Positions 42,701 through 57,700 of a DNA stretch of 64,000 nucleotides are shown in pieces (position 1 is the first letter of the stretch; each line of letters opens with the position of its first letter). This DNA is from Mytilisepta virgata (Eukaryota > Mollusca > Bivalvia > Mytilida > Mytilidae), in assembly GCA_028015205.1 (NCBI GenBank), contig CM051516.1:61818230-61882229 (forward strand), given 5' to 3'. A program made the translations under genes and the position numbers. The notes below the pieces were generated by a model. The model was not told where the DNA came from and did no database searches. It saw only the letters and a program-made list of their open reading frames with translations.

Positions 42701-45700
42701 TTCTCAAAATCTCTAAATGAAAATTTCCTCCCCAAAACTATCTCACTGATTTCGCGAAAATCAATCAGCGTCTGAATCTCATATAGTAAAACGACATATT
42801 GAAATTTCGTTTTTGTCTGAGGCTCAAGATATCATTCAGAAACTTCGTTGCAACTGCCACAGTAATTTATAGTTCAAAAAGTAAATCCCACAGAGACTAA
42901 ATCAAATAAAATTCTTTGATACCAATTTCGACACACAAGAAGTGCACATTTTGCCCATTTACGATTTATCAGTTGTGCTCAAGTCCTAAAATTGTTGACA
43001 GCCAGAACAACAAGCCAAAAAGTTGAAGAGTGAATCCGAAACTTCATTTTTATTCATAAATATTAAAAATAACATTATTCGTGTAAAAGTTAATTACCGA
43101 CTTTGAAATTGGTCGCATTTATCAACACTTTAACCTATTGAAAAGCACAAATCCCTAATATATCAAGTATCCAATTATGTTGTGTTCTAACAATAACATT
43201 TATTGCTAACGTTTCCAAGCCAATTCTAAACCAATCAATTTGACGGGGAAACGAGGACTAGAAAATTGTACCAACAGCAAGTGTTCCGGAAGTTTAACAA
43301 GGTCCTGCTCCTTTAACGACACCTGCAACATTTTAATTGGGTAACATTCGGTGAAGTGTCAAGTTTGATAAGATCACTTCCAGTAAGACATTAAAGGCAA
43401 GTCGAGATGAGATAGAAACTTTGTGTCAGCCAGTCACTTCGGGATAACGACTGTTATATTTTAGAGGTTTGATATCCGACTTAGAAATTTATGTGACAAT
43501 AGTTGCTGAATATGTCATCATATAAATATGAAGAACCACAATACGAATCAACAGGCTGGAAACGATTACAATGAATCTAACTGTTATATAGTTAAATTTG
43601 CAATTGGAAAGATATACAAGTAATCATCATGTTAGTCAAAGTTTTGATTTTCAATCACCATTTTTAGCAAGTATAAATTTATCAATATAATCGAAATGCT
43701 AACAAATTTTGATAAAAGTGATAATAAGTTATATTCTATAATATCAGGTGCGATGCATAAGATACCTATATATCTAGGTAAATACTCTCAGAGGGAATAT
43801 TGCCACATATTTATAAAATGTATTATTGTAGTACCCTTAAAGAATACACCACCTACTATTGATTGTAAAAGCTTTATGAGGGGAGAATATATAGCACCTG
43901 ACGGTAAAACCTCCATGACAATAAAGATTGGACCTTTGACCGGAAATGACCGTGAAGATGGAACTATAGTGTGAGTTGAATTCAAAGTTTTCTATTTATA
44001 AGTAAATGCAATCTAATTACAATTTGTTCTCCGCATTTGCTCTTAATTTTCGTTCTGTTGTTTATATGTCGCGCGTGGGATCTAATTACAGCCGCTTGAG
44101 GGTCATGTCTAGGGTCAAACATGTTACATTTGGAATTACTCTAGACGCTACAATAACTTGTATGCCAGTCCAATGCCGTACGAGTTTAAAGCTGCATCGC
44201 TGAACGGCTGCAGCAAATTTGACATGACCCTTAAGCGGCTGTATTTAATTCTCCCACGCGCGACATATAAACAACCGAACGAAAATAAGGAGCAAGTGCG
44301 GAGAAATAAATTGTATTAGATTGAAGTGTTCAAGAATGTTTTTTTCATGCTTTATAATATAAAAACCTAGGCGAATAATTATCTATAGGCCGTATACTTT
44401 CCATAGGTATGAACATGCTTCTTCAATTTAAAGGGAGTTAAAATAAGTCATCAGGATACATGTTTTTTTTTTATATATCTTTACGTTTACAGTGTTACAG
44501 CTTCGGGAAAACGCTCTGTCAAACTCCAAAGGGGCAGAAATGTGTTGTATTTCACAGGAACAGACACCGGAGGATATCAAGCGTCGTGTGTTAAAACAGT
44601 TTTGTTGAAAGGTAATCGATTTGACGAGCAAGTTAGTACACACCTTTGGGTAATGTGAGGTCACTAATGTATTCATTTTGTTTGTTTGTTTAATTGAGGT
44701 TTTACGCCGTTTTCAGCACATTTGGCTATTTCACGGCGTCCAGTTTTTATTGGTGGAGGAAGTCGGAGTACCCGGAGAGAACCACCGACCTTCGGTAGGA
44801 AAATTGACAATCTTTGTCAATTAAAATCGGAGTCGAACACACCCCGCCACAGGTGAGATCATTAGTAGTCACGACAACTCGGCCAATAATAAATATGCTT
44901 ATAGCGACAAAACTGTAGGAGAAATCCATCAATTCGAAATCCAAGGGTGCATTTTGTTCTAACACAAACGATGCAAACGGCTATTTACATGTATGGTTGT
45001 TAAATTTTACAAATTTTACCACAATCATACATTTCACAACATAAATATTGTCATAGATATCGTCAAATGTCACCCCTTACGTTTCTGAAGTTAACTTTAA
45101 AGAAAAAGGCTATGACATATATCTGTATGGCAATTAAAAAAAATCAAGTATAAAAAATTAAAATCTTAGTCTGTTTATCAACACCATGTGTATGCATAAT
45201 TGAAAGTTCAAAACAGGTTCAAAACACACTGATTAAACGATGTATTTGTTTCTACTTTTTTAGCGTTTAACAAACGATAACAAACGCCACACAACGTTTA
45301 CAAAATTTTGGTTAGAAATAAATCCACCCCAAGAAAATGACAAACTCATGAGAAATGAACACAGCAAACAAACACCACAAGGATACATGTATGGCCAAAA
45401 GAATAAAAAACATATAATAAACCTATAGAACAAGACAGCGCAGAAATTAGCAATATGAACTCCAACTAAAAATCGAGAGTGACATCAAGTGCTCCGGAAG
45501 TGTAAGCATGTCCTGCTCCGTATATAAGAAATACAGATGTAGGCATGTCCGTTCAAGTAATGCACGAACTATCTTATTGCATGACAATTCCCTGTTATTT
45601 GATATCTAACCATAACAGTATGTAGAGTTTCGCTTTTAATTATTAAATAAAGTTGTTTTCTAGTGATTTCATGTAGGCAACCAATAAGACCTAAAAATGG

Positions 45701-48700
45701 ATATGTGAGATGTCAAAACAGCGATGTGCTTAAAGGAAATACCTGTACAGCCACCTGCAATATAGGGTACAAACTATCTGGATCTTCAAGACTCAAATGC
45801 ATTGGTGAAAATAGGTATAACAATAGAGTACCTACTTGTTCAAGTAAGTGTTATTTATGATTATTAATAAGTAATATGTAAATTGCTTGCCGATGATTCT
45901 TATAAACTTAAGAATTGTACGTAAGTAAAGTCAAGAAATACTAAAGGGATATTCGAAGGAGAGAAAAATCGTAACAACTGACAAACTCCGTAAATGTATA
46001 AAATCATAATCATACTACTACGTATCAATACCTGTTTTCGGTAGATCTCCTTAGCTGAAATTTGGCTTCCTATTTTGATATTTTTGGTAATGGGTACTTC
46101 TTGCTTAAAATAAATTTGGTTTGTGGTCTTCCAAATGTTTCGGTTTTAATGCTGCTGATGGGAGGTAACTCCTTGAAATGCGTCGTATACAGCATAGTAT
46201 AAATTTACTATATCTAATATAAGTATCTTTGGATTGTTATTTCGACATAAATGATAGAAACAGTTTTTAAATTTGTACGCCTGTTATCTATATTTTTATC
46301 TCGCAACATTTTAGTTGTTTCTAGTCGAAGCCAGCACCGTGGATTTGTGGTCTACCTATTATATATTTATTGTATCAAATACTGTGTGGATTTGTAGTGG
46401 AGTCAGTTAAAGGCTTTATCCCATTGTATTCGGGGTAATTGTGCGTGTCTTTGGAAGGAGTGGTTGCTCATTTTGTTTGGAAAAACAGACACTTCACATT
46501 TTTATACTCCGCTCCAAAGGAGAGGGGGTATACTCTTTATACCTTGTGGTTTCGGCCGTGCGAGCGTCCGTCTCTCCGTACTTATCACAGCCGCTTGATA
46601 TTTTGTCACAAATGTTTCTACAGGTACGCCATATTGTGGGATACGTTTTCGGACCAAGGCGACATCAACTTCATTTCGTTTATTTTCGACCTTATCGAAA
46701 AGCGGGGTATACCTAGTGAGCAATGGCAATGGCTCACAGTACATCTTGTATTTTACCATTTTGTTAGTTTATAAGAAAGTTCAGAGTCCAATGGAAAATT
46801 CAGCTTTTATATAATCATTTTGTGAATTGATTAATTCCGACTATAACATTAAAAAATCCGATGAAAATCTTTAAAGAACGAGTTGAGCAAACTAAGGAAT
46901 AATTTGTATGCTTTTCTTAGGGTTATTGTAGATTTAGCACTGACGAAAACACACAGAATTTTTTTTTCATTTTCTTCTTTGAATTTGAGAAATATAAATA
47001 TTTACATTATTAGAGTAAACGATTTCAGTTATTAGATGCAAGAAAAACTACCAGATTCAACCCAAAAATGGCCGGGCAAATTGTAATGACCAACGTTTCC
47101 ATTACGGAACAATATGTGTGACTATCTGCAATAAAGGATATGGAACAGACTCGACAGTGTTTAGTAAATGTGAAAGCAGAGCAAAATGGTCAGCTACTTT
47201 ACCAGATTGTAAAGGTATTTAGCATGTAGAATTTTTTTTTAAAGATTTCACAAATTACTCGGAAACTGTATGAAGTCCGAATGTAAAGTTTGGAAGTGAG
47301 CTGGTTGGTGATTCCAAGACAAATTTTACAATTTAACCTTTCAAAACAGCACTATTACCCCGACTGATGGTTTCCGACGCTAACATCGTCCTTCGAAAAA
47401 TGGATGTCACTTGAAATCCAGCGTTAACCACTGATGATCAAACATGGGATTATCCATGTTGTCAGAAAATTAAGATGTACTTGTGACAGCATCACAACGT
47501 CGCAGAAAGAAGGACAAGAAAAACAATATAGCAAAATAACATGGCGGTCTAACTTGGTATACATATTTAGAACCTGTTTGTTTATATAGTTTTTTTGGAG
47601 GGAATGTATAGTAAACATACTATGATACTTTTATCGACTGAAAGATCACATTTTGTGAAATTTTGGAAAGCTAAAGCAGTTAACCGGCTAATACATGTAG
47701 TAGAGTAAATTCCAATTTCAAACACAATGAAGGGAAAGAAAGGACAAAACGCAAGGAAGACACTCATTAGTTTTTTTAAATATATAGATAAAATACTATT
47801 TATAAAATATAATCAACTGCATTTTTCAGAGGCAATACATGTAATTATGTAAATGAGACACCAGTCTTCACCTGAAGTCGAAGTACGCGCACTCGTGAAT
47901 TAATGTGTTGTTCGGTAACTCGTTGTAGATTGTTAGGTATTCGCATTTCAAGATTAGTTATACTATAATTATCGCCTCTTGAAAATCTTGTTTATATTCT
48001 AAACGTCAGGTAATCTGATTTTATAGTTTACGATGTCAATTATTTATTTAAAACGTCATCTGAAGATGTATTTGGGTACAATCATTTCTATAAAAATGTT
48101 TAATTCCGCTGTACTTCGGAGTTCATTTTTGATAAATATAAAGCTTATTGCTAGTTGTCTAATTATTTATTTTCCCCACAAAAAGCACCTTTTATTGAGT
48201 ATAATGGATGTAATTTCCATTAAAAAAAACTGCCTATTACTCCAAATTTCTGATATAATTTGTAGTAAACTTTGATGGATCACATGATATAAACCGACAG
48301 GGTAGAGCATACCCTCTTGTTAGAGCTTGTCTGATCATAATTTATCCGAAAGCCTCACCCTGGACTATAGGATGTGAAATTGTTGGGGAATTTGATGCCC
48401 CCTGCATCGAACTATTTGTAAATTTCTAGTAGGCTAATTGTCGCCTCAGAACGGTAAATTATCAATTCCAACTCAACTCTTCACACATTTCATTCCGAAA
48501 TTTATTGACAGTTCTGTTACGGCCCCCTCAGTTGTATCTGATATGTGATATCATGTGAAAGGATGTCTTATTATAGCTTTATGTCTCAGAAATAAGTTCC
48601 ATCTAAAAATGTTTAAAACATGACGAAGATGAACAAATGTCTCATATTATATTTATTCCAATTTAAGAATCTCCGTCTATTACTAATTTGTATAATAGAA

Positions 48701-51700
48701 TTTATAAATAAAGACCACCATAGTATCTATAATGATTTAACTCCAGACAGAGAACCGCCCTCTATTATTGATTGTCCTACTACAAAGCATGTATATGCAG
48801 ATAAAGGACTGGATACAACTACAGTAACATGGACAAAACCGACAGCAAAGGACAACTCTGGACCAATTCTGTCTCATATGATTCGACTGGAGAAGGGTAG
48901 AATACCAGGGTCTCTATTCGAAGGCTATACAGAAGAAACATATATCGCTGAAGATCGAAATGGTAACAAGTCACCACCTTGTAGATTTTTCATAGTGGTA
49001 GAAAGTAAGTTTTATAATCTGAATATAAAAATGAAAAAATGTTCTTCTCTGCTTATAAACATGATGCCATTACTTTTCCGTGTTCTTATTTCCATTGCAT
49101 CTGTCATTTGTTTTAAACGCATCATTGTACACACATGAAGTCTGTACTGTTTACTTCATAAAAACCATGACTTTTGGACTACAAATTGTTAATTAGATAA
49201 ATAAACAACATAATGGATCAATCAATCAAAGCAACCCAACTGACAAAAACCCGTACAAAGACTGACATAAAAGAGTAAAAAACACAACAGAGAGTCAGGG
49301 TGGTCTGACTTGGTACAGATACTGAATAGTGATGGGTTGGGTACCTTTTTTATGGTTACCAAAACCTCGCTCTTATCTATTCTGACACTCTGGTGTATAC
49401 AACGCACTATAAAAACCAATACAGTATGATTACCAACAAGGTGACCGCTTGCTATAACTGAAAATAAAAGTATACGGTCCATTATTTAGATAGCAGAATT
49501 CAGAATGTGCTCGTTTTAACTGTAAAACTAGCTAAGGCTCTCATATCTGCAGGTCGGATAGTGTCGCTCTACTTAACGAAAACAACACTCCCACAGAGGG
49601 GTTAATGCTATCTCGTCGTAGAGTTTAATAGAAATCGGCAGTATTCGTGAGAGGCCAGTATGAATTTAAAGTCTTCAAGCCATTGAAGAAAAGAGTAATT
49701 TGTACAGAATTGCACATAATTTCATATTTGTAGCCCTTACCGTGAAAGGATCTCCAAAGTGGAAGTTTGTGATATATTTGTTTGTATTTGTCTAGAGCAG
49801 TTTTGCGATCCCCCAGGTTTAAGTAACAGTACTTATATGAAGATTAGTTGTGGTAACAATGGATATCAGTATGGCTCTGAATGTATAGTTTCCTGTTCTG
49901 GAAGTTATCCTTTGGTAGGAAACAACAGGATAATATGTGAGAAAAATGTCACCACCGGTGTATTATATTGGGACTGGGGACACATGGAAAAGCCATACTG
50001 CAAGCGTAAGTACAATTCAGACATCTTGATGATAAAGAACTTAATATTTATGAGACTTGTAGTGGAGGGTTGGCTTTCACCTAAAAGTTAATAACATCGT
50101 ATATTGATACTGATAATAACCCCCGGGCTTGTGAGACCGTTTAGATTTTAGGTTCATATACCTTCATTATGGCTATACACCGGTAATTTTACATAGTCCA
50201 AAATCGAGAGGTAATACATTTGTTTGGAAAAAATTTAATAATCTTAACGGTTTCTATCCCCATGAGATGGTAGATACAAGAAAGTTTCTATTGATGCCTG
50301 TGTCAACACAGTTTTTGAACAATAAACAATACCCACATCACTTCGTAAAATAACAATATACAACCAGATCTTACAAAACTTTCCTTTCCAGAAAATGAAG
50401 TAATTAAAATTATGTCATAGTTTGATTAAATATTATGTTGAAGTATTAGTACTCTCAATATTTAGGTATAAAGTACTCTAGATGTAATCACCATTTTCCA
50501 TGTTCAGTCATACGAAATTTGGTAACATTGATACGTACCTAATATCCGTCGTTTATGATTGATTGTTCTTTGCTTAACAACCAAAGGCAACGTATGCAGT
50601 TATTCTGCAGGACGAGAACCTATGTTCATCATTCTCCATGTTCAGGCATATGACATGTCATAAACATTGACACATACGTTACATTGCAATGATATCAGTC
50701 ATCCATGATTGGGTGTTGCCAGTGGCAAATATTTCATGCTTCTTCAGGACTATTAAGAACCACTTCAACAATTCATCAAAACACAGTTCAAATATTGGTG
50801 GGACGTGACATAAAGGGGAACTGATATTGATTGCCAATATGGATGGTTTGTTATGGTCATATAATTTAGACTTATGTAATGGCTACACTTTTTCGAAAAC
50901 TATAGGAGTGGTCTTTAGTTCGCAGGAACTCTCCAAAAACGTTACCAACTATGGTCTGCGGTCAAGTTTTCCGTATTAAGACAACCCACAACGAGAAGAT
51001 CTTCTCATATCCGCCACCTTGGGACGTGGTAGGAAGATCTGTGGGTTGAGTTCACCACAGGTACCTAAAATCCGTTGTCTGTGTCCATTCTTCAACAAAT
51101 TCATTTGAGTTTTCTTGCGGTCACGCGTTGATTGAATTGCGAACCATCAAAAATAAATGCTGCCAAAAATATTTAATCGCAAAAGCCAATTGTTTTATCA
51201 AAAATCTATTTAAGACTAAAATTTGGAGCTAATCGAAATATTTTTAGTTTTTATCTCATTATACTTTATATAAGATTTATTACTTTAAAGCAGTATATTA
51301 TATTGTTTAATGTTTGATATATTTACATGTAGAAAATAAGTGCTCAGAACTACGCCCTCCAAAGAATGGTACCATCAGATGTAGTAAATGGATGTTTGGG
51401 ACACAATGTACCATGCAATGTAATGAAAACTATGATATTCCTCTTGGGGTAGGCGGATCACATACATTTACCGGAAGTTTTGTATGTTCGACAAGTGATG
51501 GAAAATGGAATCCAGAATCGGTTCCCGGATGTACTGGTATGGACTTGTTTTGTTCAATATTGAATATTCCGTTATCGTTTCCGTATAGCATGAGGATTTT
51601 AAACATTTAAAACAAATAAACAACCGTGATAAAAATCAATATATTACAAACTTCTACTGAATAAAATTTGTATTGCTGTTGAAGACCCACTCATGTGTTT

Positions 51701-54700
51701 TAAGAAAATCCACTTTTTCCAAATTTTAACTTGAGCACATGTATATAATGAAGGCATCGAAGCGCAGTTGTCCTATGATGATGGACTGTTGGTCTGTTCA
51801 TGCGTCTGTGCGTTCTTGCCGCACGCATGCTGTATTTACATTCATGTACTCAAATTAAAATTAGGAAAAAGTGGATTTTCTTAAAACACATGATTGGGTC
51901 TTCAACAGCAATGCAAATTTTATTAAGTAGAAGTTTGTAATATATCGATTCTTATCACGGTGGTTTATGTGTTTCACTCCATGTCTTAAGAACTGATTTG
52001 AGTTATATGATATTACGTACGCTTGATCACCACTACCTGCAGATTTGGTAGTATGATTGGAATGCCCATATTAAAGTTTAAGGTCACATACTTAGTTTAA
52101 GTTGTACATGTTCACACGTCATACCCGCTATTTAATTGTTCTCAGAGTAAAATTATGATTCACAAGCTTAATTTATCATTGTGTACCATAAGACTGTGTT
52201 CACAAATTCGGTGAAATCTTTATCTAAAATACTTCTTAAAATACCAGTTTTGTATGGTTATTCAAAATCTCTTGAAGGTACACAAAATTTGTTAAGTTGA
52301 TTTACACAGAGTAGATGCATACATGCCGGTTGCTTAAGAGACCTTATTTATGTTAACTTGGAATACTGAATAACACTACATATATTAATATTTTCTGTAG
52401 TTCTACGGACAGGACGTAACCACAGAATACCCGGTGAACTTGTATACAGTGGTGATTGTCAAGATGACATCATAAAAGATCATATCAAGGAAACCTTCAA
52501 TAATCTAATAAAAAATCTACAAACTAACCCAGAATACAAAGGCGTTTGTTCAAATGAGGATAACTGTAGAGTTGAAAATATAGAAGTTATATGCGGAGAA
52601 TCTCGAAAGAATGACGAAATTATGCTTATATTTGAATTCGTAAGAAAATATAAAGAATTTGGATCTGGACCTATTGATGCATTAAACCACGCAAAAGAAA
52701 TATTCGAAGTTCTCCAGAACATCACACGAGAAATGGTAATTCAAGGTTTAACGGACGTGTCTAATACTAAAACACATAAATCTTCATTACAGTTTGGTGA
52801 AGTTGATATTGACTGTGATTCTGGACGTTCTCCAAAATATTCAACTTTAACTTGTGGTATGTTACATCTGAAATGGTACAGTAAATCATAATGTACATCA
52901 TCTAAACCTATAATAATATGTACATTGTTTGTTTTTGCTTTTTGGCTATTTTAAGTGAATTTTCTGAACTATATTGTTTTTTCAAAAACTAGAAGACTAT
53001 TTTACTGTAAGATATATCTATACATTTTCAAAATGCAGTTGATGAATGCCGAAACAAGGCAACATATTTTCCTCATTTAAGATTTTGCCTAATAATTAAG
53101 AATCTGATTTCCTAATTCCAGCGGCATGTGCACTTGGATCATACTTGGAACCAACATCAAGGAAATGTGAACTGTGTCCTCAAGGATCATATAAAGACGA
53201 CGAAGATGCGGTGAACTGTACCCTTTGTCCACCGGGTACGTCAACTGAAGATGGCGGTGCAGAAAATGTCACAGAGTGTAAAGGTAAATAAAGAGAACTT
53301 AATATATATATATATATGCTGGGGTTTGATTGTTTGCATAATAATAAGCCGTTATAATAAATGAACCATTTTCTAAAATATGGTACTATATACACGTTTA
53401 GTCGATCTTTTTTTTCAAAAAACAAAGGTGAACCTATCGTCTCATCTTAAAAGCTTATTAATTCCCTACCGGCAACTCCAAAGATGACTATGGTTTGCTC
53501 TCGGATCCGTCCGTCCGTCCGTCAGTCACACTACAGTTTTTTGGATTTTTTTTATGATAATGATGAGCAACAGATCAAGTTGAGTTTCACGCTCATCGGG
53601 TTATTATTGTGAGAGTTATTGCCCTTGAAAATCGAAATTATTGTTCAAAATTTTAGTTTTACGGACTCTTTTTTGCAAACCTTTTTACCAACTGATATTA
53701 TTTTTTTTGGTATGTGAGCTATAATGATGAGCTACAGATCAATTTGGAGTTTCACGCTGATCGAATAATTATTGTGAGAGTTATTGCACTTGAAAATATA
53801 AATCATGGCCATAATAATAGTTTCCAGCTTTTGTTCGCAAACTGCCTTCTACCAAGTGATTTTTTTTAGTATTTGAGCTTATAATGATGACATACATATG
53901 ATGTTTGACTTTCACGCTGATTGGATAATTATTGTATGAGTTATTGTTCTTGGAAATAGGAATTTTTGTCAAAATAATAGTTTTCTGGACTTTTTTTGCA
54001 AACTCTTTTACCAACTGGTCTTATTTTGATATGTGAGCTTATAATGATGAGCTGTTGATCAGGCTGATAGGGTAATTATTGTGTACCCCTTACAAACATA
54101 GTTTCAGGATTTTAGGAAATCACTCTATTGCTCTGTGGAGTACCTGATGTCATTCCCGGCTTTTTATGGGAGTTCACTTTGCTAGTGTTTTAGTTTCTGT
54201 GCTGTCTTGTTCTAGTTTTGTTTAGTTTATTATACGTTTGTTTTTATTCTTTTAGTTGTACATGTATCCTTGTCGCGTTTGTTTGTTGTATTCCATTGTC
54301 TATGTGGTAAATACGCCTTTAACCATTATCAGTTTGTTTGCAGATATTTGTCAACCGGGTCATTATTCCACAACGGGGTTTGAACCATGCTTACCGTGTC
54401 CAATGGGAACTTATACCTCCGTGGAAATGTCAAGGCAATGCATCCAATGTGACGATAATAAATTCACAAAACAATCAGGAAGTTCTTCACCAAACGATTG
54501 TACAAGTAGGTAACAAACATATCAGTCATTTATATTCACCTTGCTTGCTTGTATGTTACATGTAGTGGTCAATTATATAAATACCGGTAATCGTCATTTC
54601 ATTCAAATATCAAGCGTCCTACGAAAATGTGTACTGCAATGTACAACATTTTCATAATTGTTGTTATAAACAAATAGTGTATGACATGATTTAATTGTGA

Positions 54701-57700
54701 AGGGTAAACATATTTGTGTGGAAAAATATTCCTTTTCTTGTTAAAGCTGACATAGTTCCTGGTAGTATTAGAAAATTATACAATGACTCTCGTTTTAGGT
54801 TTTGATGTTCGCCTTCAAAATTCTGCTGAAAGAATACGCATGATTACAAATGTTGTTAACTTAAAAACCATATCGATTTCTCTGTGGTGTAGAAGATTGA
54901 GTGACAACAGCATGGTGGATATTGCTATTGGTGGCCAGGGGGATTTAAAACTGAAAATAAATTCTGAAGTTCATGTCTACTATTCCAGGTTTTTATTTTC
55001 TAAAAGAATAATGTGTTAAATTAAACTGATTGGAGGATTTATTTTCTTTTTGAAAAATATGACACATTGTTAGGTATACTTTCTTTTTGTAGAATATGTA
55101 TCGGCTAATAGATAGTTATACAGCTAGACCTAAGAATGTTTTCCATATAATTCAGGATGATAATTGCAATCGTTTGCACAAATATTGGCAAAAGAATACC
55201 GAAGCGAAAAAAAGTGGGAAAAGTCCACAAATTTGAAGTCCAACGAAAAGACAATGTCAGGAGAATGGAACACAACAAACAAGCGCCACAAGGATAATGT
55301 ATACATGTAACTAACAGACTAAAAAAACTTCTAATAAAATAACAAAACTAGAACAAGACAGCACAGAAACTAAATCACTAATGATTAATTGGTGTTCGAT
55401 GAATCAAATTTGGGCTGGTCGTAAATATTTGTTTGAATATCGAAATAATATTTCGTAAACGAGTGAAGTCAAAATTGGCAGTTTTCCCATATGCGTTCAC
55501 AAAATGTATACTATGTAGTTTATAAAGTAAAAACTTTAAATGTATTAACAGAATTAGGAAATGTCAGGACAAAGTTCTGAATAATCTTTATTTTGATATA
55601 GTGCTATTTTGTATTCTACACAAGAATTTTATGAGTTGTTATTACCAACATAAATGATAACGAAACCGAAATGCGATATTTTCAGGCAAAACCTATCCAT
55701 TGGCGTTAGTATTGAAAAGGGTACGTGGACTCATATTGGAGTAGTTGTTGCAGCCAGAGGGAAAATTCACCTGTACAAAGCAGGCATTGAGCAGTTCAGC
55801 GAACAAGTGATTTTAAAGGAATTTTCCACCGCGGAAGCACAATTTAAGAGTATTACAGGTTTGATTCGATTAAATAATTAATTTGTCTGTATATGTATAT
55901 ATGTTTATATATTCACGTAATAACGTGGTACATGCAATTGAATAAACTGTATCACAAAATACCGAAATAAATTGATGCACTGTATGGCCATTATTCATTG
56001 TTAACGTGAAGTATAACCAAGATGAAATTTTAAAATTCTGCCCAAATGTTACAACGGCTATTAAAAAAAGAGCTAAGGGCCAATTATTAAGAAGTCGAAT
56101 AATCTCTTTTGTTTACATCATTGCAGAGATGGATTTATCAGGTATTTTGATATCTGAGGAACCATTCGCATTATCAGATATTCGGCAGTTTTGTCAGACT
56201 TGTATTGCAAGCCATAAGAAATCAGTATTGACAACCAGGGATCTAATTAGGAATAATTCTACAATCATTGTTCAAAATATCCCTAGTGTGTGCGACGGTA
56301 AGATATCTGTTATATTTTAGAGTATCTTGTTTGTTTGGTGCCATTCAATAATTTTTTTCAATCAAAAGCAAATCTGCGGAGTGATATAACTGATATACTA
56401 AGGGTTCATTCCTTGTATTGCACATGGTAGATCTCCTTAGCTGAAATTTGGCGTCCTATTTCGGTATTTTTGGTTGAGTACTTCTTGTTTAATATAAGTT
56501 TGGTTTTTGGTCTTCCAAATGTTTCGGTTTTAATGCTGCTGATGAGAGGTAACTCCTTGAAATGCGTCGTATACAGCATACTATAAATTTACAATATCTA
56601 ATATTAGTATCTTTGGATTGTTATTTTGAAACTCCTGGGATGATGCCTCTGCTGGTGGACCCTAGGTCCCCGAGGGTATTCGCCAACCCAGTCATCAGAC
56701 TTGTCTGACATGATTATTCATTGATGTGTTACAGAAATTACCAGTATTTAGCAAAATTCAAAAATAATAGAAATACTAAGGGTTCATTCCTTGTATTGCA
56801 CATGGTAGATCTCCTTAGCTGAAATTTGGCGTCCTATTTCGGTATTTTTGGTTGAGTACTTCTTGTTTAATATAAGTTTGGTTTTTGGTCTTCCAAATGT
56901 TTCGGTTTTAATGCTGCTGATGAGAGGTAACTCCTTGAAATGCGTCGTATACAGCATACTATAAATTTACAATATCTAATATTAGTATCTTTGGATTGTT
57001 ATTTTGAAACTCCTGGGATGATGCCTCTGCTGGTGGACCCTAGGTCCCCGAGGGTATTCGCCAACCCAGTCATCAGACTTGTCTGACATGATTATTCATT
57101 GATGTGTTACAGAAATTACCAGTATTTAGCAAAATTCAAAAATAATAGAAATACTAAGGGTTCATTCCTTGTATTGCACATGGTAGATCTCCTTAGCTGA
57201 AATTTGGCTTCCTATTTCGGTATTTTTGGTTGAGTACTTCTTGTTTAATATAAGTTTGGTTTTTGGTCTTCCAAATGTTTCGGTTTTAATGCTGCTGATG
57301 AGAGGTAACTCCTTGAAATGCGTCGTATACAGCATACTATAAATTTACAATATCTAATATTAGTATCTTTGGATTGTTATTTTTTTATCTACATTAAGAT
57401 TTCACATAGTAAAGCGTCTGATATATTTAAAATAATGGGTATGTACATTTTCTCCATCATTATATGTAATATTTCACGTTTTTTATTGAATAATAGCTAT
57501 CAATGAATGTTTACCAAATCCTTGTAATGGATACACATGTAAAAACAATATTGGTGGATTTACTTGCATTTGTACTGACGGATACAGTGGGAAACGATGT
57601 GAAATTACTCCCGATTTCTGTGAAAATAGCTGTGAAAATGGGGCTACATGTAGCAATGATAAATCGAACTATACCTGTATCTGTCCGCCACGATTCAAAG

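Noticed and set aside
46439..46774. Overlapping open frames on both strands in right intron 6
   Set aside because: Low-support frames with no domain, no paralogue in the left gene and no splice-site logic.
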